From: Azophilus sp965199705 | Lineage (GTDB): Bacteria; Pseudomonadota; Gammaproteobacteria; Pseudomonadales; Azotimanducaceae | Reading direction: 5' to 3' | Assembly (NCBI GenBank): GCA_965199705.1 | Contig: OZ241359.1 | Location: 1,178,001-1,242,000, forward strand | DNA: 64,000 nt | In this document: positions 25,402 to 33,648 of the stretch, one piece after another | Layout: each line of letters begins with the position of its first letter | How positions within the stretch are numbered: the stretch's first letter is position 1 | Notes under the pieces: generated by a model | What the model saw: the letters and a program-made list of their open reading frames with translations, nothing else | What the model was told of the DNA's origin: nothing | Database searches by the model: none | Translations under genes and position numbers: made by a program

Positions 25402-25499
25402 AAGTACTCATCTTAAAAATGTGCATATAGGAAAATATAATAGTATAAAATATGATCTACTGCAAATATAATCGTCGCTGATGCTCAGGGGGAAGCCAG
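25402..25499. promoter_or_regulatory. Divergent promoter region with TATG-N8-CAAA operator
   Basis: AT-rich 98-base gap between the GST gene and the acyl-CoA synthetase gene. A perfect TATAAT lies at 25436-25441, and TATG-N8-CAAA (extended to CAAATAT) lies at 25451-25466, about 10 bases downstream. This repeats the -10/operator geometry of the other island promoters and fits repression of the synthetase gene. The site shares TGATCTA with the copy at 18620. Confidence 0.6.
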
Positions 25500-27353
25500 A
25501 TGCAATTTACGTGTCTTGCAGATGTGGAAGCGTTCGAAGCGGTACCCAGCGCTGAGCGTTGGCGAGGGGAGAATACTTACGACCTGATTGCAAAAACCGC
25601 GCAGCGTCAGCCCGACGCGCTCGCGTTGAAGTACCAGTTCACCGCTGCGATAGACGAGGGCCCTCTGGAAGTGTCGTATGCGGCTTTCCTGAGCAGGATT
25701 CACCGGACCGCTAATGCGCTTTATCAGGCAGATGTCACAGTGGGTGGGGTGACATCGGTGGTGATGCCGAATCTACTGGAAACACACTACGCGCTGTGGG
25801 GCGCACAGGCACTGGGGATTGTCAGTCCCATCAACCACATGCTGGCCGCGGACGCCCTCAAGGAAATCCTGGTTGAGTCTGAAGCGGAAGCCATTGTCGT
25901 GCTCGGACCTACCCCGGGGGAAGATATGTGGGAAAAGGTGGCTGGTATTGCCGACCAGATTCCTACGTTGAAAGTGATCCTGCAGGTCAACTTGGAAAAG
26001 GCGGATGATGGGCCTCAAGAAATCGGTGGCGTGCCCGTTGTCGACTTCAATGAGGCACTCGACGATGCTGAGGCGACCCATCTTGTCTTCGATCGCGCCA
26101 TTCTTCCCTCTGATGTCGCGTCCTACTTCCATACCGGCGGCACCACGGGGACGCCTAAGTTAGCGCAGTTGACGCATGCCAATCAGGTCCACGTTGCCTC
26201 CATGATGGCGGACTATCGCTCTATGGATGTGAACACGGCGACGTTCGGTGGCCTGCCGTTGTTCCATGTGAATGCCTTCTTTAATGCGGGCCTCACGATC
26301 TTCGCGGCTGGTGGTCATGTGATCTATCTCACGCGCGCGGGTTTTCGTAACAAGAAAGTAATAGCGAACTATTGGCAGCTGGTAGAAAAGTACAGGCCAT
26401 CGTTTCTTATGACCGTGCCGACCATGGTTTCGAGCCTGCTTGATTCCCTGCAGTCGGACACCGACTTGAGTTCGATTGAGTACTTCGTTTGTGGAGCTGC
26501 ACCCATTTCACCAGAATTGTTTCGTCGCTATATGGACATGACTGGCGTCAACATCATTGAGGCGTATGGCTTGACGGAAGGGACGGTGACGAGCTCAGCG
26601 AACCCTCAGCATGGAGAGAAGAAGGTGGGCTCCATTGGCATTCGCACCCCTTATCAGCAAATGAAATGTGTTGTCCTCGACGAGGAAGGAGGATACATCC
26701 GGGATTGTGATGCCGATGAGCCGGGTGTGATCGTGATTCGAGGGCCAAACGTGTTCAAAGGTTACAAACAAGCCGATAAGAACGTTGGTAGCTTCATTGA
26801 GGATTGGTTTGTCACCGGTGACCTGGCTCGACAGGACGAAGATGGATACTTCTGGATGACAGGCCGGGCCAAGGATCTGATAATCCGGGGCGGGCACAAT
26901 ATCGACCCGAAGATTATCGAAGACACATTTGCTGAGCATCCTGCCGTCGGTTTAGCCGCAGCTGTTGGTCAGCCTGATAGCTACGCTGGTGAACTGCCTT
27001 GTTTGTACCTGACGTTAGCTGAAGGCGTTTCGGAGGTTGATCTGGAAGATCTGGTTCAATATGGACGAGACAACATTGCGGAACGCGCAGCGAATCCAGT
27101 TTCGATTGAGGTGTTGCAAGAAATGCCGCTAACAGCGGTAGGTAAGATATTTAAACCGACGCTAAGGGAGTGCGCGACCGAGCGCGTTGTATCGGAAACG
27201 CTGAAGGATGTGGCTCCAGACGCGGGAGTAAGGGTGACCACAGATCCAACCAAGGGTCTCGTAGCGACTGTTTCTTTAGGGGGCGAGAATACCAAACGGG
27301 ATCGTGTTCAAAAAGCGTTGGCTGAATTCACTTTTGCTTGCGAAATTGTCTGA
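25500..27353 (+). CDS. AMP-dependent acyl-CoA synthetase / aryl-CoA ligase
   Basis: A 617-residue member of the adenylate-forming superfamily. The phosphate-binding motif is HTGGTTGTPKLAQLTH near residue 210, with the adenine motif AYGLTEGTVT near 355. The hinge region is WFVTGDLARQDEDGYFWMTGRAKDLIIRGGHNI near 440-475, and the C-terminal catalytic Lys lies in LTAVGKIFKP near 545. It should activate a carboxylic acid with ATP and CoA. The C-terminal extension of ~60 residues after the catalytic Lys is somewhat longer than usual. It stands alone in its operon but has the island operator. It may activate a side-chain acid for beta-oxidation or an aromatic acid from the upstream steps. Confidence 0.9.
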   Translation: MQFTCLADVEAFEAVPSAERWRGENTYDLIAKTAQRQPDALALKYQFTAAIDEGPLEVSYAAFLSRIHRTANALYQADVTVGGVTSVVMPNLLETHYALWGAQALGIVSPINHMLAADALKEILVESEAEAIVVLGPTPGEDMWEKVAGIADQIPTLKVILQVNLEKADDGPQEIGGVPVVDFNEALDDAEATHLVFDRAILPSDVASYFHTGGTTGTPKLAQLTHANQVHVASMMADYRSMDVNTATFGGLPLFHVNAFFNAGLTIFAAGGHVIYLTRAGFRNKKVIANYWQLVEKYRPSFLMTVPTMVSSLLDSLQSDTDLSSIEYFVCGAAPISPELFRRYMDMTGVNIIEAYGLTEGTVTSSANPQHGEKKVGSIGIRTPYQQMKCVVLDEEGGYIRDCDADEPGVIVIRGPNVFKGYKQADKNVGSFIEDWFVTGDLARQDEDGYFWMTGRAKDLIIRGGHNIDPKIIEDTFAEHPAVGLAAAVGQPDSYAGELPCLYLTLAEGVSEVDLEDLVQYGRDNIAERAANPVSIEVLQEMPLTAVGKIFKPTLRECATERVVSETLKDVAPDAGVRVTTDPTKGLVATVSLGGENTKRDRVQKALAEFTFACEIV

Positions 27354-27759
27354 GTTTGGCTGGTTGGTTTTTTTTGGAATACGGATATCGTCACAAACTT
27401 AATGGGTAACTACTCGCACCCTCGCGCCGTTGGTTGACTCTGGAGGGCGGGTTTCGCATGCGGCAGCACCTATCAACGACCTCATGTTTCCATCTTGCTC
27501 GACCGATTGGCCGAGCCGCCACATAGCATCATCTCGGTAATCGGGCCGCGCCAGACAGGCAAGACCACCATCGTGCGGCAAGCGCTGGACAAGATTGATT
27601 GGCCAGTCCGTTATGTGGCAACTGACAGATCGGGTCCGAGTGAAATTGAGCCACTCAACCAATCCGATGCCATTCCACCACCGGGGGCGTCCCGAAGACG
27701 GCGGCGTACTGTTCGAGGGCGTTGAGCAATTCGCCGGCTACAGCGCTTCCGAACCAGGA
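27354..27759. other. Island right junction, gene-free except an ATPase remnant
   Basis: About 400 bases between the last island gene and nudC. They contain a T-rich stretch at ~27369-27376 with no clear hairpin, and a broken AAA ATPase (listed separately). Composition changes across this gap, from moderately GC-rich island DNA to the clearly more GC-rich DNA to the right. Confidence 0.55.
27471..27650 (+). pseudogene. Remnant of an AAA_14/DUF4143-type ATPase (N-terminus)
   Basis: The plus frame reads YQRPHVSILLDRLAEPPHSI and then VIGPRQTGKTTIVRQAL, followed by PVRYVATD. This is the start of the archaeal/bacterial 'AAA_14 + DUF4143' ATPases, with an intact Walker A (GPRQTGKTT). Similarity ends after about 55 residues, and no start codon is apparent at the expected place. 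Full members are about 400 residues. It is a decayed fragment marking an old rearrangement at the island edge. Confidence 0.6.
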
Positions 27760-28662
27760 TCAATCCCCAACCCAATCCCGCAGCAGATGATGGGCGATGG
27801 CCATTGGCCCGGGCGCTTTCAGCCGGGGGTGTGTCTGCGCCAGCACAGCGACCACCTCGCTGCGCTCGAACCAGCGCACGTCGGCCAGCTCTTCGTTGTC
27901 GATGTGGATTTCCACGGTCTCGGCCCGGCCGCGGCAGCCGATCATGAGCGATGACGGAAAGGGCCAGGGTTGCGAGGAGTGGTAGCGCACCTCGCCCACT
28001 TCGATACCCGCTTCCTCGCGCACCTCGCGTCTGACTGCCTCTTCGATGGATTCGCCCTGATCCATGAAGCCGGCCAGCGCCGAATACATGCCCATGCGCA
28101 CCAGCGGGCCGTGCGGCTGCCCGAGCAGGCAGCGCTCGCCATCGTCGATCAGCATGATGACCACCGGGTCCGTGCGCGGAAAGTGCTCAGCCTTGCAGGC
28201 GTTGCAGGTGCGCACCAGGCCACCTCGCCCAGGTTCGGTGGGCTGGCCGCAGACGCTGCAGTAGCGATGCCGCTCATGCCAGCCGAGTTGCGCCCGCGCC
28301 TGGGCAACGATGCCGGTATCCGGTCCGGGCAGGCGCATCGCGGCCATCCGGCAATCATCGAATTGCCAGCTGCCGCCAAACTGTTTCGGGTCAAGTGATG
28401 CGGGCGCAGCCGCGGCAAAGTGCGCGATCGCATCGGCCAGGCCGAGCAGAATCGGGGGTTCCCGGGGTTCTTCCAGGCCGCCGACCGCTTCGATTTCCGC
28501 CAGCGACAACCATCCGAGGCCGGCGCCGTCGAGCAATACCCTGAGATCCGAGAACAGCAGGAAACGGCTGCTGAAGTGGTTGGCCGCACGGCTGATCCAG
28601 TCTGGATCCCGGCGCTGTGCATCGGCGCGGTCCAGAGGATTGCCGCTGAATGTATGAATCAT
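27760..28662 (-). CDS. nudC: NAD(+) diphosphatase / NADH pyrophosphatase (NudC)
   Basis: A 300-residue Nudix hydrolase that cleaves NAD(H) to NMN(H) and AMP and can decap NAD-capped RNA. It shows the zinc ribbon with two CxxC pairs (CSVCG near residue 135, CNACK near 153) and the Nudix box GFMDQGESIEEAVRREVREE near residue 200. The NudC-specific SQPWPFPSS follows about 30 residues after the box. ATG 28662 gives the normal length. It is divergent from the Rieske oxygenase gene. It looks like a resident chromosomal gene and is the first one right of the catabolic island. Confidence 0.93.
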   Translation of the reverse strand: MIHTFSGNPLDRADAQRRDPDWISRAANHFSSRFLLFSDLRVLLDGAGLGWLSLAEIEAVGGLEEPREPPILLGLADAIAHFAAAAPASLDPKQFGGSWQFDDCRMAAMRLPGPDTGIVAQARAQLGWHERHRYCSVCGQPTEPGRGGLVRTCNACKAEHFPRTDPVVIMLIDDGERCLLGQPHGPLVRMGMYSALAGFMDQGESIEEAVRREVREEAGIEVGEVRYHSSQPWPFPSSLMIGCRGRAETVEIHIDNEELADVRWFERSEVVAVLAQTHPRLKAPGPMAIAHHLLRDWVGD

Positions 28663-28783
28663 GGCGGTATGATAGCAGGCAGCGGCGCGGCGCCACCGCT
28701 CGGCCAGGTGCTGGCAAGGCGCAAGGGCTTGTTATCGAGTCCGTATGCCATAGAATCTTCAAAACCCGGACGTGGAGGCGTGG

Positions 28784-30073
28784 ATGATGGATGCGGGGAC
28801 AATCCAACAGTTGCGGGATCTCATGGAGTACGAGGCAGCCCGTCAGGCGCCGCCGGCGGCGTTTCCGGTGCTGCCGGACATTCCCGGCGGACGCTATACG
28901 GACCCGCGCTTCCATGAACTGGAACAGGAATACATCTGGCGCCGTAGCTGGCTTCTGGCCAGCCACGTCGACGAAGTGCCCGAACCCGGTTGCTTCCGGC
29001 TCTGGGAGAACGCCGGCCAGCCAGTGCTGATCGTGCATGCCGAAAGCGGTGACATCAACGCCTTCTACAACACCTGCAGTCACCGCGGCGCGCCCATCGT
29101 CACACAAACGTTCGGCAAGCGCCGGCGACTGGTTTGTCGCTACCACGGCTGGACTTACAGCCACGATGGCGACCTGCTGGCGATTCGGGACCCGGAAGAC
29201 TTTCGCGGCCTGGATTTCTCCTGCCGCGGGTTGCAACGCATCCGCTGCGAACGCTTCGGCAACCTGATCTTCGTCAACTTCGACCCGGATGCGCCCAGCC
29301 TGCTCGAATGGCTCGGCCCGATTGCCGACGAATGGGCAGAATTCCAGTTCGATCAATGCCGCCTGGCGGCCCGTCACATCTTCGATCTGAATTGCAACTG
29401 GAAGGTAGCCATGGAGGCCAACACCGAGGTCTATCACGTGCGCAGCATTCATCCGAAGACGGTTGCGCCGATGCTGGATGACAGGCGCAACGTCAACACC
29501 CTGTATCCGAACGGGCACGGGCGCATGATCGCGCCGCCGCCACAGTCGCACACCGGCGAGCGGCGCTCATCCGGTTTCGGGGATTCACCGCTTGCGGAGA
29601 TTTCGACGGCGGGCGAAATCGCGCGCACCTGCACGCAGAGCTACGGCATCTTTCCCAACTGGGTGTCGCCACTGAGCCAGTTTGCGGTGCCGCCGCTCCT
29701 GTTCTGGCCGAACGGCATCAACAAGTGCCGGTTGGAAACCTGGACCACGGCGCCGGATTGGGGCGACAACCCGAAGCCGGACCTGTGGACTGATAACGAC
29801 GGCGAACGGCTCAGCCAGGTGCTGACCGAAGACACCGAGTTCGGCGAGTGGATTCAGAAGTCACTGGAATCGCATGGGTTTCGTGGTGTGCCACTGAGCT
29901 ACCAGGAGGCGCGCATCTATCATTGGAATCAGGCAGCCGACCGCATGATCGGCGTGCAACGGATTCCGCCCGAGCTGCGCGTGGCGCAGGTGATCGGCGA
30001 TGAGTGGATCTACCCCAACGACCCGCGCCTGGAGGAGATGGCCAGCCTGGAATCGCGCCGCAAGTCAGCCTGA
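28784..30073 (+). CDS. Rieske non-heme iron oxygenase, catalytic subunit
   Basis: A 429-residue ring-hydroxylating-type oxygenase. The N-terminal Rieske domain has CSHRGAP and CRYHGW (residues ~90-115), giving the 2Cys-2His [2Fe-2S] site. The SRPBCC catalytic domain has the iron site in EANTEVYHVRSIHP near residue 215, with Glu rather than Asp in the position that bridges to the Rieske cluster, as I recall for carnitine oxygenase CntA. No reductase gene is nearby. GGAGG at 28774-28778 best serves ATG 28784 or 28787; a GTG at 28772 is less likely. Its 3' end overlaps the convergent GMC oxidoreductase gene by 64 bases. A quaternary amine or an aromatic acid could be the substrate. Confidence 0.88.
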   Translation: MMDAGTIQQLRDLMEYEAARQAPPAAFPVLPDIPGGRYTDPRFHELEQEYIWRRSWLLASHVDEVPEPGCFRLWENAGQPVLIVHAESGDINAFYNTCSHRGAPIVTQTFGKRRRLVCRYHGWTYSHDGDLLAIRDPEDFRGLDFSCRGLQRIRCERFGNLIFVNFDPDAPSLLEWLGPIADEWAEFQFDQCRLAARHIFDLNCNWKVAMEANTEVYHVRSIHPKTVAPMLDDRRNVNTLYPNGHGRMIAPPPQSHTGERRSSGFGDSPLAEISTAGEIARTCTQSYGIFPNWVSPLSQFAVPPLLFWPNGINKCRLETWTTAPDWGDNPKPDLWTDNDGERLSQVLTEDTEFGEWIQKSLESHGFRGVPLSYQEARIYHWNQAADRMIGVQRIPPELRVAQVIGDEWIYPNDPRLEEMASLESRRKSA

Positions 30074-31701
30074 ATAAAGCGCGCGCCCTGTTCGGCGATC
30101 ATCACTGTTGGCGCGTTGGTGTTGCCGGAGGTGATGTGCGGCATGATCGACGCATCAATCACGCGCAACCTGCGAATGCCGCGCACGCGCAGGCGGTCGT
30201 CCACCACCGCCATGGGGTCCAGCCCCATCTTGCAGGTGCCCACGGCATGAAAGATGGTGGTTCCGAGCGCTTGCGCCGCCAGCATCAGGTCCGCATCGCT
30301 GGTGGCTTCCGGCCCCGGTTTCAGTTCAGTCGGTGAAAATCTCGCCAGTGCTTGGGCCGCCATGATCCGGCGGGTATAGCGCAGGCCGGCAACCGCTACG
30401 CGACGGTCTGCTTCGGTGGCGAGGTAGTTGGGGCGAATCAGCGGCGCCCGATCCGGGCTCGGGTGCGACAGCCGCACATGGCCCCGGCTGGTGGGGCGCA
30501 AATTGCACACAGACGGCGTGATGGCGTTGAAGGGGTGCAATGGCTGGCCGAAAGCGTCAAGCGAAAGCGGTTGTACATGCCATTGCAGATTCGCCGCTGG
30601 CTGCTCCGCATCGCTGGCGGCAAAGGCGCCAAGCTGCGAGGGCGGCATGGTCAGCGGGCCGGTGCGCCGCAGCAGATACTCGATGGCCATTGCCGCCTTG
30701 CCGAACAGGCTGCCGGCGCGCTGGTTCAATGTGCGCGTATTGTGCACGCGCCATATGCTGCGAATCTGCAAGTGGTCGTGCAGGTTCTCGCCGACGCCTG
30801 GCACGTCCAGTACCAGCGGCACGCCATGTTCGGCGAGCAGGGCGCCTGGCCCGACGCCGGAGCGTTGCAGCAGGTGTGGCGAGCCGATGGCGCCGGCCGC
30901 CAGCAGCACTTCCCGGCGCGCCCGGAGGCGAAGCCGGCCAGACGGCGTGCGCACGCGCAAGCCCCGGGCCTCTCTGTCCTTGAAGTCGATGTGCTCCACC
31001 AGCGAATCGGTCATGATCGTCAGGTTCGGTCGCTGCCGCACCGGGTCCAGAAAGGCGCGCACGGCGCTGCAACGCCGGCCGCGACGCTGGGTCATCTGAA
31101 AGTAGGCGCAGCCGGAATTGTCGCCGCGATTGAATTCGTCGATCGGGGCGATGCCGCACTCGGCGGCAGCCGCTCGCCAGGCGTCGAGAATTTCCCAGTC
31201 CACCCGTCGCTCTTCCACTCGCAACTCGCCGCCCTCGCCGTGCCAGGCGTTGGCGCCGTGCTGATAGTCTTCCGAGCGCTTGAAGACTGGCAGCACCTCG
31301 TCCCAGGACCAGCCGCGATTACCCAGTTGTCGCCAGTGGTCGTAATCACCGCGCTGGCCGCGCATGTAGATCATGGCGTTGATGGATGAGCATCCGCCGA
31401 GTACCTTGCCTCGGGCGTAGGCAATGCTGCGCCCGCCCAAGCCAGGTTCTGCTTGCGTGTTGTAGCACCAGTCGGTGCGCGGGTTACCGATGGTGTAGAG
31501 GTAGCCGGCTGGAATGGGTATCCAGAAGTAGTTGTCGCGACCGCCAGCCTCGATCAGCAGCACTTGCGTGCTGGGGTCGGCTGACAACCGATTGGCCAGC
31601 ACGCAGCCAGCCGTGCCGGCGCCGACTATCAGATAGTCATAGCTGCGGTCGGCGCTTGTTGATGGCGTCTGCATTCCTGCCGACTCTGCGGTTGATTCCA
31701 T
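30010..31701 (-). CDS. GMC-family FAD oxidoreductase (choline/alcohol dehydrogenase type)
   Basis: A 563-residue flavoenzyme. The N-terminal GAGTAGCVLANRLS dinucleotide fold is followed by GMC signature 1 (YARGKVLGGCSSINAMIYMRG) and signature 2 (GAIGSPHLLQRSGVGP). The catalytic pair is His in FHAVGTCKMG and Asn in SGNTNAPTVM near the C-terminus. Relatives oxidise choline, polyethylene glycol or other primary alcohols, usually passing electrons to the respiratory chain. Start chosen at 31701 (MESTAESAG...); ATG 31674 and an upstream start at 31737 are alternatives. It converges on the Rieske gene with overlapping 3' ends, which may link their functions or cause antisense interference. Divergent from the korA-like gene. 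Confidence 0.9.
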   Translation of the reverse strand: MESTAESAGMQTPSTSADRSYDYLIVGAGTAGCVLANRLSADPSTQVLLIEAGGRDNYFWIPIPAGYLYTIGNPRTDWCYNTQAEPGLGGRSIAYARGKVLGGCSSINAMIYMRGQRGDYDHWRQLGNRGWSWDEVLPVFKRSEDYQHGANAWHGEGGELRVEERRVDWEILDAWRAAAAECGIAPIDEFNRGDNSGCAYFQMTQRRGRRCSAVRAFLDPVRQRPNLTIMTDSLVEHIDFKDREARGLRVRTPSGRLRLRARREVLLAAGAIGSPHLLQRSGVGPGALLAEHGVPLVLDVPGVGENLHDHLQIRSIWRVHNTRTLNQRAGSLFGKAAMAIEYLLRRTGPLTMPPSQLGAFAASDAEQPAANLQWHVQPLSLDAFGQPLHPFNAITPSVCNLRPTSRGHVRLSHPSPDRAPLIRPNYLATEADRRVAVAGLRYTRRIMAAQALARFSPTELKPGPEATSDADLMLAAQALGTTIFHAVGTCKMGLDPMAVVDDRLRVRGIRRLRVIDASIMPHITSGNTNAPTVMIAEQGARFIQADLRRDSRLAISSRRGSLG

Positions 31702-31782
31702 GCTTGTTCCATTCTGCGCCACGGGCCTGCTCGGCACAGGTTACAATGGCAGATCAGTTCGCACTCCCGAGAGCGCGCCGCC

Positions 31783-33648
31783 GTGTCCAAACCCGCTCCC
31801 GTCAGGGCCAGCCATGTCGTGCGTTTCGCCGGAGATTCCGGCGACGGCATCCAGTTGCAGGGGCAGCAATTTACCACCGCGTCTGCCCTGGCTGGGCACG
31901 ATCTGGCCACCTTGCCCGACTTTCCGGCGGAAATCCGTGCGCCCGCCGGCACCCGGTTCGGCGTTTCTGCCTTTCAGATTCAATTCGGCTCGGATGCGAT
32001 CACGACGCCGGGCGATGCACCGGATGTGCTTCTGGCGTTCAATCCGGCTGCGCTGGTGGTCAACTTGCCGCACCTGGCGCCCGGGGCGCTGATTATCGTC
32101 GATGACAGCGCCTTTACCCGGCAACGTCTGAAGCGCGCGGAACTGGACGCCAATCCTCTGGAAGATGGCAGCCTGGCGGACTACCAGGTCTGCCGGATCG
32201 ACATTGCGCGCCTCACGCTTGAGGCCGTCAAGCCATTTGGCCTCGGGGTCAAGGACGCCGGGCGCTGCAAGAACTTCTGGGCGCTTGGCCTCGTGCTCTG
32301 GATTTTCGACCAGCCGCGCAGCGCCTCAGAGGCCTGGATCAAGCGCCGGTTTGCTGGCAACGAAGCCCTGGCTGGCGCCAATCTGGCGGCTCTGAATGCG
32401 GGCCACACCTATGGCGAGGTGGTGGAGCAACAGCATTTCATTCGCCAGCAACCGCTGGCCGAAGCGTCCCTGGCCGATGCCGAGTACCGCACCATCACCG
32501 GCGCCGAGGCATTGGCCCTTGGCCTGGTTGCAGCCGGCGAACGGGCGGATGTTGAACTGCTGTTCTGTTCCTATCCAATCACCCCGGCTTCGGCCGTGCT
32601 GCATCATCTCAGCGGGCTGGAGGAGGCCGGTGTCGCCTGCTTCCAGGCGGAAGACGAGATTGCCGCCGTCTGTGCCGCCATCGGCGCGTCCTACGCCGGC
32701 AGGCTGGGGGTAACTTCCAGTTCCGGGCCAGGGATTGCACTGAAAACGGAAGCCCTGGGGCTTGCGGTTGCGGCCGAATTGCCGTTGCTGGTCATCAACT
32801 CCCAGCGTGCCGGGCCGTCCACTGGCATGCCCACCAAAACCGAACAAAGCGATCTCTATCAGGCGGTCTATGGCCGTAATGCCGACACCCCGTTGCCGGT
32901 GGTGGCCGCGAGTTCTCCCTCGAATTGCTTTGACGCAGCCATCGAAGCGGCACGCATAGCATTGTGTCACATGACGCCGGTGATCCTGCTCACCGACGGC
33001 TACATCGCCAATGCCTCCGAACTCTGGGAAATTCCGGACGTAGAAGCACTTGCGCCGATCCGCTGTCATCTGCCAGGCCCCGCAACCACTGCCGATGCGG
33101 TCTGGCAGCGGGACCCGGCCACCCTTGCGAGGCTCTGGGCAACCCCGGGCCATGCCGGCGCCGTGCATCGGGTCGGGGGTCTGGAACGAGATATTGACAC
33201 CGGCCATATCTCCTACGATCCGGACAATCATCAGGCAATGACGGACCTGCGTCGGCGCAAGGTGGCTTCGGTTGCCGATTTCACGCCTGAACAACGGCTG
33301 GAGCAGGGTTCCGCCAGCGGCCTTGCGGTGGTGACCTGGGGCTCTACCTGGGGCGTTGCCTGGCAGGCGGTGCAATCGAGCCTGCGTCTCGGGCGCGCAG
33401 TTGCCCATATCCAGTTGCGGCAGATCAATCCCTTGCCAGCAAACCTGGGGGCGCTGCTGGCCGCATACGATCAGGTGCTGGTGCCGGAACTCAACAATGG
33501 CCAGCTTGCCACCTTGCTGCGCGATCGGCTGCTGCTGGACGTGCGCCAGCTCAACAAGGTCTCCGGGCAGCCGTTCACGGTAGCCGAGCTGCAAGCGGCC
33601 ATCGTCGAGCTGGCGCCGCGCCAATTGGATGATGTGGCGCATGGCTGA
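31783..33648 (+). CDS. korA: 2-oxoacid:acceptor (ferredoxin) oxidoreductase, fused gamma-alpha subunit
   Basis: A 621-residue subunit. The N-terminal gamma domain (residues ~8-190, RFAGDSGDGIQLQGQQFTTA) is fused to the alpha/pyrimidine-binding domain from about residue 240. The YPITPAS motif of the 2-oxoglutarate/2-oxoisovalerate class is at about 265, and a C-terminal domain follows. The product pairs with the beta subunit encoded downstream with an 8-base overlap. Together they decarboxylate a 2-oxo acid to acyl-CoA and reduce ferredoxin, most likely as 2-oxoglutarate:ferredoxin oxidoreductase. Start is GTG 31783. No separate delta (ferredoxin) subunit is visible. Confidence 0.9.
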   Translation: MSKPAPVRASHVVRFAGDSGDGIQLQGQQFTTASALAGHDLATLPDFPAEIRAPAGTRFGVSAFQIQFGSDAITTPGDAPDVLLAFNPAALVVNLPHLAPGALIIVDDSAFTRQRLKRAELDANPLEDGSLADYQVCRIDIARLTLEAVKPFGLGVKDAGRCKNFWALGLVLWIFDQPRSASEAWIKRRFAGNEALAGANLAALNAGHTYGEVVEQQHFIRQQPLAEASLADAEYRTITGAEALALGLVAAGERADVELLFCSYPITPASAVLHHLSGLEEAGVACFQAEDEIAAVCAAIGASYAGRLGVTSSSGPGIALKTEALGLAVAAELPLLVINSQRAGPSTGMPTKTEQSDLYQAVYGRNADTPLPVVAASSPSNCFDAAIEAARIALCHMTPVILLTDGYIANASELWEIPDVEALAPIRCHLPGPATTADAVWQRDPATLARLWATPGHAGAVHRVGGLERDIDTGHISYDPDNHQAMTDLRRRKVASVADFTPEQRLEQGSASGLAVVTWGSTWGVAWQAVQSSLRLGRAVAHIQLRQINPLPANLGALLAAYDQVLVPELNNGQLATLLRDRLLLDVRQLNKVSGQPFTVAELQAAIVELAPRQLDDVAHG

